Shown piece after piece: positions 32,658-38,612 of a stretch of 38,612 nucleotides of DNA. Source of the DNA: Sagittula sp. P11 (GTDB taxonomy: Bacteria > Pseudomonadota > Alphaproteobacteria > Rhodobacterales > Rhodobacteraceae); NCBI RefSeq assembly GCF_002814095.1, contig NZ_CP021918.1:1-38612 (forward strand). Direction: 5' to 3'. Both the position numbers and the translations under genes were made by a program. Below the pieces are notes generated by a model. The model saw nothing but the letters and a program-made list of their open reading frames with translations, made no database searches and had not been told where the DNA came from. The first letter of the stretch is position 1; each line of letters opens with the position of its first letter.

Positions 32658-33686
32658 TCAGGGCCGTCCGCGCCGCTGGAACCACTTCCTGCAGAAGCCG
32701 AGGAAGGCCATTTCCGGGTTCTTCGGCACTTCGCTGGCCCAGTCGCGCCATTCCGCCTCGATCTGGCGCACGTCCCAGCCAGGCGCGGCGGAGCGGGCCA
32801 TCTCGTAGACCTCCGGATCGAGCGGCGGGATGTTGACCTCGCCGCCGCCTTCCGGCCCCACCGTCCCGCGCGAGGTCGCCACGAGGTGGTCGCGCTGCTC
32901 GTCGATGCGGATGCGGTAATCGGGCATGTGGTTGTATTCGGCGTCTTCCTTGGCGATCGCCGCCACCAGGCGGCGGAATTCGCGCAGGGTCGAGCCGGAG
33001 CCGCACTTCTTCTGCAGGACCTCCATGGAGACCCGCCATTCCTTCTGCCGGCCGCAGTGCTTGCGGGCCAGTTCGTAGACCCGGCGCTCCAGCGGCTTGC
33101 GCAACCGGAAGTACTCACGACTCAGGGTCAGCACCTCCTGTGCGCGAATCGCATTGAACACCCAGTCGCTGAGCTTGACCTCCACCTCCTGCATCCGGCC
33201 GTCGCGGGTCTCGCGGACGATGCGGGCGCGTTCGATCAGGCCGAAGGTCTCGAAGATCTCCTGCCCGCCGGTGTTGATGTTGGTCGAGATCCGCGTGCCC
33301 GCCAGCCGCTCCATCGCCGCCTTCAGCAGCGCGTAGCCCCGGCCGGTGGTCATCCGGTTGGTGGCCTTCAGCAGGTCGGCGGCCTGGAAGCGGATCACCT
33401 GCTGGGGCTCCTTGCCATCGTTCATCCCCTTGATGAGCGAGGAGATGCAGTAGATCAGCACGTCGCGGTCGTGCACCGTGGCCAGCCCGTCGGTCGAGGG
33501 CTTGATCTCGATGGTGATGTTGTTGTGCTCGTAGCGCCGGGGGCGGGTGTCGGGTTTCGTCGACAGCGAGAAGATCGGATGCTCCATCGAGCCCACGTCG
33601 CCCTTCGGCGCCGCGTCGAGGATGTCGCAGACGAAGAAGTCGCCCTGCGGGTGCCGGTCGGGCAGCAGAGGGGAATGGTCGGCCAT
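32658..33686 (-). CDS. repA: Plasmid replication initiator RepA
   Basis: Replication initiator of 342 residues from the RepA (RPA) family common on roseobacter plasmids. The N-terminus (GDFFVCDILDAAPKGD, then MEHPIFSLSTKPDTR) and RYEHNNITIEIKPSTDGLATVHDRDVL... are family blocks. The middle (DLLKATNRMTTGRGYALLKAA; LARKHCGRQKEWRVSME) should form winged-helix DNA-binding domains. It binds the iterons just upstream and opens the origin. ATG 33686 is preceded by AAGGAGA, a strong site. Iterons between 33764 and 34000 overlap the promoter region, so self-repression by RepA is likely. Confidence 0.92.
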   Translation of the reverse strand: MADHSPLLPDRHPQGDFFVCDILDAAPKGDVGSMEHPIFSLSTKPDTRPRRYEHNNITIEIKPSTDGLATVHDRDVLIYCISSLIKGMNDGKEPQQVIRFQAADLLKATNRMTTGRGYALLKAAMERLAGTRISTNINTGGQEIFETFGLIERARIVRETRDGRMQEVEVKLSDWVFNAIRAQEVLTLSREYFRLRKPLERRVYELARKHCGRQKEWRVSMEVLQKKCGSGSTLREFRRLVAAIAKEDAEYNHMPDYRIRIDEQRDHLVATSRGTVGPEGGGEVNIPPLDPEVYEMARSAAPGWDVRQIEAEWRDWASEVPKNPEMAFLGFCRKWFQRRGRP

Positions 33687-33763
33687 GGCGGGTCTCCTTG
33701 TCCTGCGGCCCCGGCGGGGCAGCCTGTCCTGCGCGCCCCGTCCGGCGGGCGGCCCGGCCCGAA

Positions 33764-33860
33764 CGACACTTCACACACGGTGCAGGATAAAACGACACTT
33801 CACACACGCCAACCCCAAAACGACACTTCGCCCACGGTGCTACGACACTTCACACACGCT
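33764..33860. repeat. Iteron group A, four copies
   Basis: CGACACTTCACACACG at 33764, 33793 and 33843, and the variant CGACACTTCGCCCACG at 33821. Start-to-start spacing is 29, 28 and 22 bases. Direct repeats upstream of the initiator gene are the expected RepA binding sites; the copies nearest repA may also control its promoter. Confidence 0.85.
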
Positions 33861-33934
33861 CCGGCCCGGAAAATCCGAATCGTGACAGGCGTTTGGGCCC
33901 CTGTTTTCATGGCGGAAATCAACCCCGATTCGGG

Positions 33935-34000
33935 AATCACCACTTTGCACACGGTGAATCACCACTCTGCACACGCAGAATCACCACTTTACACACGGGG
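33935..34000. repeat. Iteron group B, three copies at exact 22-base spacing
   Basis: AATCACCACTTTGCACACGG at 33935, AATCACCACTCTGCACACGC at 33957 and AATCACCACTTTACACACGG at 33979: a contiguous 22-base array, two helical turns per unit. They share CACTTNNCACACG-like bases with group A but differ at the 5' end. Confidence 0.87.
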
Positions 34001-34052
34001 GGTCCCGGCAAGCCGCTGGAATCCCCGGGAAAAACGGCGTCCGGAAGGGGCG

Positions 34053-34081
34053 TAACACTATATATAACACATATCTAACAC
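34053..34081. other. AT-rich block, candidate DNA unwinding element
   Basis: 28 bases almost free of G, with TAACAC at 34053, 34065 and 34076 around TATATA. It stands out sharply in a GC-rich replicon and lies 53 bases from the last iteron, as expected for origin opening. TATATA may also serve as a -10 element for the pqi operon. Confidence 0.6.
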
Positions 34082-34172
34082 CCCCTGGCCGCGTTGCCCG
34101 TGCCGCGCCGCCGCACTAGGATGCAGGGAAGGGCGCCCGAAGCGGCGGGCCCCGCCTTGGAAGGGACCGGGA

Positions 34173-34865
34173 ATGACGGCTCAGACGGATCGCACGGATG
34201 CCGGGAAGGGGCTGGACGGGACGGACCCGGCCGCGCTGATCGGCTGCCCGAACTGCGACGAGGTCTACGTGGCGCGGACCCCGCCCGCGGGGCGCCGCGC
34301 CGTCTGCGACCGCTGCGGCACGGTGCTGATCTCCAGCCGCGAGAACGCCGGGATCCCGATCCTCGCCCTGTCGCTGGCGGTGCTGATCCTGGTGCTGGCC
34401 GCCGCCTTTCACCCCTTCCTGTCGATCAACGCCGCGGGGCTGGGGAACCGGGTGTCGCTGCTGGACGTGGCCACCAGCTTCCGCTCCGGCGTGCTGGTGC
34501 TGGTCTCGGTGGCGACGGTGATGCTGATCGTGGCGCTTCCGGCGCTGCGCGTGGGGCTGCTGATCTACGTCATCGCCCCGCTCGAGATGGGGCTCAGGCC
34601 CGCGCGCCACGCCCGCGGCGCCTTTCGCGCCGCGCAGGAGCTGAAGCCATGGTCGATGACGGAGGTCTTCTCCATCGGCTGCGCGGTGGCGCTGGTGAAG
34701 GTCTCCGACCTCGCCCGGCTGGAATTCGGCCCGGCGTTCTGGATGTTCGTCGCGCTCTCGGTGATCGTGGTGGTCTCGGACCGGTTCATGTGCAGCTGGT
34801 CGATCTGGCAGGCCATCGACGAGGCCGAGGGTGACGCAACGGCATCTGCCCGCGAACCGGTCTGA
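34173..34865 (+). CDS. pqiA: PqiA-family membrane protein, first half-size copy
   Basis: Inner-membrane part of the PqiABC lipid-trafficking system. 230 residues, about half of E. coli PqiA, corresponding to one repeat. An N-terminal zinc ribbon (CPNCDEVYVA ... CDRCGTVL) precedes four helices (ILALSLAVLILVLAAAFHPF; VLVLVSVATVMLIVALPALR; FSIGCAVALVKV; FWMFVALSVIVVV). The motifs HPFLSI and LKPWSMTEVFSIGCAVALVKVSDLA are diagnostic. ATG 34173 follows AAGGGA. It is first in an operon with a second pqiA, then pqiB and pqiC. PqiA supports transport by the PqiB tunnel; lipid direction is unknown. Confidence 0.9.
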   Translation: MTAQTDRTDAGKGLDGTDPAALIGCPNCDEVYVARTPPAGRRAVCDRCGTVLISSRENAGIPILALSLAVLILVLAAAFHPFLSINAAGLGNRVSLLDVATSFRSGVLVLVSVATVMLIVALPALRVGLLIYVIAPLEMGLRPARHARGAFRAAQELKPWSMTEVFSIGCAVALVKVSDLARLEFGPAFWMFVALSVIVVVSDRFMCSWSIWQAIDEAEGDATASAREPV

Positions 34866-35158
34866 GTGGCCTTCGCGGGCGCTTTGATCCCCACCGCGGG
34901 GGAGGGTCGTATTGCCGATGCCCCGGTGCCGGACTATCCTGTGGTGCCCGGGACGCTGCGGCATGCCCGGGGGAAAACGGGCCGGACAGACCGGGCACGA
35001 AAGACGGGGCGGGACGGCACCGGGTCCGGGGGCCTCGGAGCGGGCCGGTCACCCGGCCCCGCAACCTGGGCCCGCCATTTGGGGATGAGAGCAGCCATGC
35101 AGGACCGCGAAGGCACACCGTCCGGACAGGACGGACGCGGCGGACGCGCAGGCGCGCG
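34866..35158 (+). other. 293-base gap between the two pqiA genes
   Basis: An open frame runs through the gap and ends in TGA overlapping the next ATG (35159-35162), but the peptide is Gly/Arg-rich and has no recognisable domain. A GCCCG/CGGGC inverted repeat sits near 34966-34983. An in-frame ATG at 35097 would give only 21 residues. Most likely an untranslated spacer; a coupling leader peptide cannot be excluded. Confidence 0.4.
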
Positions 35159-35803
35159 ATGAGCACCGCCCGCGAGATGGGGCTGGTCACCTGTACCGCC
35201 TGCGCCCGCGTCTGGCCCGCCGGCACGCCGGAGTGCGGCCGCTGCGGTCACCGCCTGCAGTCGCGCCACGAGGGCAGCCTGCAGATGGTCTGGGCGTTCT
35301 GGGTCACCGGCCTGCTGTGCTACATCCCCGCCAACCTCTACCCGATGCTCGTGACCTCGACCCTCGTCAGCACCGAGTCCAACACCATCGTCGGCGGCGC
35401 GGTCGAGATCGCCCGCCACGGCGAGATCGCCATCGCCGCCATCGTGCTGATTGCCTCGGTCGTCATCCCGGTCGCCAAGTTCATCGCCATCGCCTATCTC
35501 GCGCTGTCGGTGCAGCGCGGCGCGGTGCAGGGCGCGCACGGCAAGATGCACCTCTACGAGATCGTCGAGTTCATCGGCCGCTGGTCGATGATCGACGTCT
35601 TCGTGGTCGCGATCCTCAGTGCATTGGTGCAACTGTCCGTCGTGGCGTCGATTCATCCCGGTCCGGCGGCATTGACCTTTGCGCTCTCCGTCATATTCAC
35701 CATGCTGTCTGCCAGGTCGTTCGACACGCGCCTGATCTGGGATACCCACGTCCCGCACGGCCAGACGGCCGCCACGCTGCCCCCGAGCCACGGATCCGAA
35801 TGA
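35159..35803 (+). CDS. pqiA: PqiA-family membrane protein, second half-size copy
   Basis: 214 residues. A zinc ribbon (CTACARVW ... CGRCGHRL) is followed by helices with the PqiA signature YIPANLYPMLVTST, then EIAIAAIVLIASVVIPVAKFIAIAYL and HGKMHLYEIVEFIGRWSMIDVFVVAIL. With the first copy it equals the two halves of a full-length PqiA, so the pair probably forms one functional unit from two chains. The stop overlaps the pqiB start as ATGA. Confidence 0.92.
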   Translation: MSTAREMGLVTCTACARVWPAGTPECGRCGHRLQSRHEGSLQMVWAFWVTGLLCYIPANLYPMLVTSTLVSTESNTIVGGAVEIARHGEIAIAAIVLIASVVIPVAKFIAIAYLALSVQRGAVQGAHGKMHLYEIVEFIGRWSMIDVFVVAILSALVQLSVVASIHPGPAALTFALSVIFTMLSARSFDTRLIWDTHVPHGQTAATLPPSHGSE

Positions 35804-38583
35804 CCGATCAGTCCTCCCAGACCCGCGACGTGCCGCTTTCGAAGCCGTCCCGCCGCCCCACCAGCCTGTCGCTGATCTGGCTGATCCCGGTGATCGCCAT
35901 CCTCGCCGCGCTCGGCGTGGCCTGGCAGAACTGGAACGACCGCGGCCCGCTGATCGAGGTCGCCTTCGACCAGGCCGCCGGGGTCAGCCCGCACGAGACC
36001 GAGCTGCGCTACCGCGACATCGCCGTGGGCGTGGTGGAAGGCGTGCACTTCTCCGCCGAACTGGACCGCGTGGTCACGGAGATCCGGCTGGACAAGACCA
36101 TCGCGCCATACGTCGACGCCGACTCCAGCTTCTGGATCGTCCGCCCGGAGGTGACCGCGCAGGGCGTCACCGGCCTCGATACCGTGCTGTCGGGCGTCTA
36201 CATCGCCGGCGCGTGGGACGGCGAGCCGGGCACGCCCGAGGACCGCTTCGTCGGTGTCAACGATGCGCCGATGCTCGCGCTCGGCGAGGAAGGCGTGACC
36301 TTCACCCTCCGCTCCGAGAACGGGCTGCCTACCGACAACACCCCGATCCTCTACCGCGGCGTGCAGGTCGGCCGGATGGGCCGCACCGAGGTCTCCGACG
36401 ACGGGCTGACCGTGACCGCGCAGGCGGTGGTGCTGGAACCCTACACCCGGCTCGTGACCTCCTCGACCCGGTTCTGGGACATCTCCGGCTTCAGCTTCTC
36501 GATCAACGCGCAGGGCGCCAGCCTCGACTTCTCGTCGCTGGCCTCGCTGATCTCCGGCGGCGTCACCTTCGAGACGCTGGCCTCCGGCGGCACGCCGCTG
36601 CGGGACGGGGTGACCTTCACCCTGCATCCCGACGAGGAGACCGCCCGCGAGGACTTCTTCCTCGAGGGCGAGGGCGGCTCGATCACCATGATGATGATCT
36701 TCGAGGAGAACCTCGCAGGCCTCAGCGCGGGCGCGCCGGTGACGCTGGGCGGGTTGCGCATCGGCGAGGTGGAGTCGATCTCCGGCCTCGTGGACGCGGA
36801 ACGCTTCGGCGACCCGCAGGTGCGACTGGCCACCACCATCCGGATCAACCCGGGCCGCATCGGGCTCGAGGAAGGGGTGAGCGAGGAGGGCTTCCTCGAC
36901 TACCTCGAAACCCGCGTGCAGGAGGGCCTGCGCGGCCGCCTGACCAACGCCTCGCTGCTGACCGGCGGGCTGAAGATCGACCTCGTCGACCTGGCCGAGG
37001 TCGCCCCGGCGGAGCTCGACCGCGACGCCACGCCCTATCCGCTGCTGCCCACCGCGCCCTCGGACGTGGCCAACATCGCGGCGACGGCGCAGGGCCTGCT
37101 GGCCCGGGTCGACGCGCTGCCGGTCGAGGAGGTCATGCAGGAGGCCATCGGCCTGATGGGCGACCTGCGCGGCGTCGTGGGATCGGAAGAGGTGCAGCAG
37201 GTGCCGGAATCGGTGCTGGCGACGCTGGAGGCGGTGCGTGCCTTCGCCGCGAGCGAGGAAGTCGCCGCGCTGCCCGAACAGATCGGAGAGCTGGCAGGCG
37301 GGCTGACGGAGGCCTCGGCCACGCTGAACGGCCTTCTGGGCGAGATCCGCGACGAGCAGGTGGTGGCGGCGGTCTCCGAGCTCATCGCCTCGCTGGACGA
37401 GACGGCGGCGACCCTGCCCGACCTTGCCGGGCAGGCGGGCGCTGTGCTCGCCAAGGCCGAGGGCCTGCCGCTGGACGAGCTTTCGGCGCAGCTTTCCACC
37501 CTTCTGGGCAATGCCGACACGCTCATCACCGACGAGAACCTGACCGCGATCCCCGCCGACCTGCGGGCGACGCTGGACGCGGTGCGCGAGATCGCCACCA
37601 GCGAGGAGATCGCCGCGCTGCCCGCGCAGGTGGGTGAGCTGGCGGGCGGGCTGACCGATGCCTCCGACAAGCTGAACGCGCTCCTGGGCGACGTGCAGGA
37701 CCAGGCGGTTGTGGCGGCGGTCTCCGAACTCATCGCTTCGCTGGACGCCACGGCCGAGACCCTGCCGGCGCTGGCCGACCAGGCGGGCGCGGTGCTGTCG
37801 AAGGCCGAGAACCTGCCGCTCGAGGACATCTCGGCCCGGGTGACGACGCTGCTGGACGACGCCGACGCGATCCTGGCCGACCCGGACCTGAAGGCGCTGC
37901 CCGCCGATGTGCGCGCCACGCTCGACGGGCTGCGGCAGGTCGTGACGGCCGAGGAATTCGCCGCGCTGCCCGCGCAGGTGGGCGAACTGGCATCCGGGCT
38001 GACCGACGCCTCCGACAAGCTCAACGCGCTTCTGGAGGAGGCCCAGCAGGAGCGTATCCTCGCCTCCGTCTCGGAGCTGGTCGACAACCTCGGGACCACC
38101 GCCGACAAGCTGCCGGGCATCGCCGACCAGGCCAGCGCCGTGCTCTCGGACGCCGAGCAGCTCTCGCTCGACGAACTGGCCGAGCAGGCCCGCGCGCTCC
38201 TCGAGAGCGTCGACGCGCTGGTCGACCAGCCCAGCACCCGCGAACTGCCCGCGCAGGTGAACGGCACGCTGGCCGAACTGCGCCTCGCGCTCGAGGAGCT
38301 GCGGCAGGGCGGGGTGGTGACCAACGCCAACGCCACGCTGGCCGCGGCCCGCCGCGCCGCCGAGGCGATCTCGGACGCCAGCCGCTCGCTGCCGGCGCTG
38401 GCCGACCGGCTGACCGTGGTCGCCAACCAGGCCGGGGTGACGATCTCCGACTACGGGCGCGGCTCCGACTTCGGCCGCGAGATGTCTTCCGCCCTGCGCC
38501 AGATCGAGGAGGCCGCCTCGTCGATCGACCGGCTGGCAAAGCAGATCGCGCGCAATCCCAATTCCCTGATCACCGGACGATGA
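35800..38583 (+). CDS. pqiB: PqiB-family MCE protein with extended repeat tail
   Basis: Periplasmic lipid-tunnel protein anchored by one N-terminal helix (SLIWLIPVIAILAALGVAW). Three MCE domains follow (near GPLIEVAFDQAAGVSPHETEL; GVTFTLRSENGLPTDNTPIL; EENLAGLSAGAPVTLGGLRIG). The protein has 927 residues, far longer than E. coli PqiB (about 546). The extra length lies in the tail, which has 116-residue repeats: LPxQxGELAxGLT recurs at codons 37270, 37618 and 37966, and a partial copy at 38245. They are rich in Ala, Leu, Glu and Asp and should form long helices, lengthening the needle that reaches the outer membrane. Start at 35800 by ATGA overlap; stop 4 bases before pqiC. Confidence 0.93.
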   Translation: MTDQSSQTRDVPLSKPSRRPTSLSLIWLIPVIAILAALGVAWQNWNDRGPLIEVAFDQAAGVSPHETELRYRDIAVGVVEGVHFSAELDRVVTEIRLDKTIAPYVDADSSFWIVRPEVTAQGVTGLDTVLSGVYIAGAWDGEPGTPEDRFVGVNDAPMLALGEEGVTFTLRSENGLPTDNTPILYRGVQVGRMGRTEVSDDGLTVTAQAVVLEPYTRLVTSSTRFWDISGFSFSINAQGASLDFSSLASLISGGVTFETLASGGTPLRDGVTFTLHPDEETAREDFFLEGEGGSITMMMIFEENLAGLSAGAPVTLGGLRIGEVESISGLVDAERFGDPQVRLATTIRINPGRIGLEEGVSEEGFLDYLETRVQEGLRGRLTNASLLTGGLKIDLVDLAEVAPAELDRDATPYPLLPTAPSDVANIAATAQGLLARVDALPVEEVMQEAIGLMGDLRGVVGSEEVQQVPESVLATLEAVRAFAASEEVAALPEQIGELAGGLTEASATLNGLLGEIRDEQVVAAVSELIASLDETAATLPDLAGQAGAVLAKAEGLPLDELSAQLSTLLGNADTLITDENLTAIPADLRATLDAVREIATSEEIAALPAQVGELAGGLTDASDKLNALLGDVQDQAVVAAVSELIASLDATAETLPALADQAGAVLSKAENLPLEDISARVTTLLDDADAILADPDLKALPADVRATLDGLRQVVTAEEFAALPAQVGELASGLTDASDKLNALLEEAQQERILASVSELVDNLGTTADKLPGIADQASAVLSDAEQLSLDELAEQARALLESVDALVDQPSTRELPAQVNGTLAELRLALEELRQGGVVTNANATLAAARRAAEAISDASRSLPALADRLTVVANQAGVTISDYGRGSDFGREMSSALRQIEEAASSIDRLAKQIARNPNSLITGR
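37140..38270 (+). repeat. 348-base (116-residue) tandem repeats in pqiB
   Basis: Anchor codons CTGCCC-CAG-GAGCTGGC at 37270, 37618 and 37966 are exactly 348 bases apart. The next copy at 38245 is shortened to 279. DNA similarity between copies is high (GTGGCGGCGGTCTCCGA near 37370 and 37720), so unequal crossing-over could change the copy number. Confidence 0.8.
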
Positions 38584-38587
38584 CGCC

Positions 38588-38612
38588 ATGACAAAGCTGC
38601 CCCTCGTGACCG
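38588..38612 (+). CDS. pqiC: PqiC-type lipoprotein, 5' part (continues at position 1)
   Basis: ATG 38588 reads MTKLPLVT and runs off the end with one base of a codon left. Joined to TC at positions 1-2 this base makes a Val codon, and the frame continues into LALALAACGG of the 1-530 part. The result is a complete lipoprotein signal peptide. It follows pqiB by four bases. Confidence 0.85.

Larger units (their letters stand above)
33687..34172. other. Origin and promoter region between repA and pqiA
   Basis: 486 bases without a gene. It contains two groups of iterons and an AT-rich block (listed separately), plus the promoters of repA (leftward) and pqiA (rightward). Open frames crossing it (33455-33885) are shadows of the repeats. 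Confidence 0.75.

Noticed and set aside
33764-34000. CRISPR array
   Set aside because: The short repeats have 22-29-base periods without unique spacers of normal length and lie directly upstream of repA; they are iterons.
34866-35162. 98-residue open frame between the pqiA genes, ending in ATGA overlap
   Set aside because: Gly/Arg-rich without domain or ribosome site; the overlap may be chance. Kept only as a described gap.
35653-38589. 978-residue open frame on the minus strand opposite pqiB
   Set aside because: Antisense shadow of a GC-rich gene with repeats; composition is His/Arg/Gln-rich and no domain is visible, while the plus strand has clear MCE domains.

Overview
The window looks like one complete circular plasmid of a high-GC alphaproteobacterium, most likely a member of the Rhodobacteraceae (roseobacter group). 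Joining the last base to the first restores a single open pqiC lipoprotein gene: positions 38588-38612 run in frame into 1-530 and create a signal peptide with a lipobox. The replication gene belongs to the RepA family found on roseobacter plasmids, and the rml genes match the 'rhamnose operon' of the RepA-type biofilm plasmids known from that group. Family assignments rest on reading translated motifs; no database search was run.

Layout. 1-530 is the end of pqiC. 673-6328 (minus) is an operon reading rmlC-rmlB-rmlD-rmlA followed by a Wzc-like tyrosine kinase. 6766-9170 (plus) holds a sulfotransferase, a polymerase-like membrane protein and a second sulfotransferase. 9271-11303 (minus) is a tailspike-like beta-helix protein. 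11537-14021 (plus) is a GT4 glycosyltransferase and a Wzx-type flippase. 14086-15926 (minus) is a GT2 enzyme and a third sulfotransferase. 16101-23028 (minus) is a tightly overlapping seven-gene operon: SDR, TIM-barrel isomerase, membrane GT2-like protein, FAD oxidoreductase, GtrA, GT2 and a large membrane protein. 23344-23958 (plus) is a minimal tyrosine recombinase. 24020-24703 (minus) is the initiating sugar-phosphate transferase.

The maintenance and accessory half follows. 24957-26173 (minus) is a parA plus small DNA-binding partner, with centromere-like repeats upstream. 26896-28299 (minus) is a flavin disulfide reductase. 28415-29425 (minus) is a UDP-uronate epimerase. 29491-32517 (minus) is an arylsulfotransferase operon ending in a fourth sulfotransferase. 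32658-33686 (minus) is repA, with seven iterons and an AT-rich block upstream. 34173-38612 and on into 1-530 (plus) is pqiA-pqiA-pqiB-pqiC.

Together the genes suggest a Wzx/Wzy-type pathway for a rhamnose- and uronate-containing, probably sulfated surface polysaccharide. Initiation, sugar supply, glycosyl transfer, flipping, chain-length control, sulfation and a possible depolymerase are all on the plasmid. No Wza-type outer-membrane exporter is visible, so the chromosome would have to supply it. A CtrA-type TTAA-N7-TTAA site precedes the initiating transferase, fitting motility/biofilm switching.

Quality warning: eleven single-base indels fall in rmlB, rmlD and rmlA (3781-5545), and one each in the beta-helix gene and at the flippase start. 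The codons around them stay intact, so sequencing error is more likely than gene decay.
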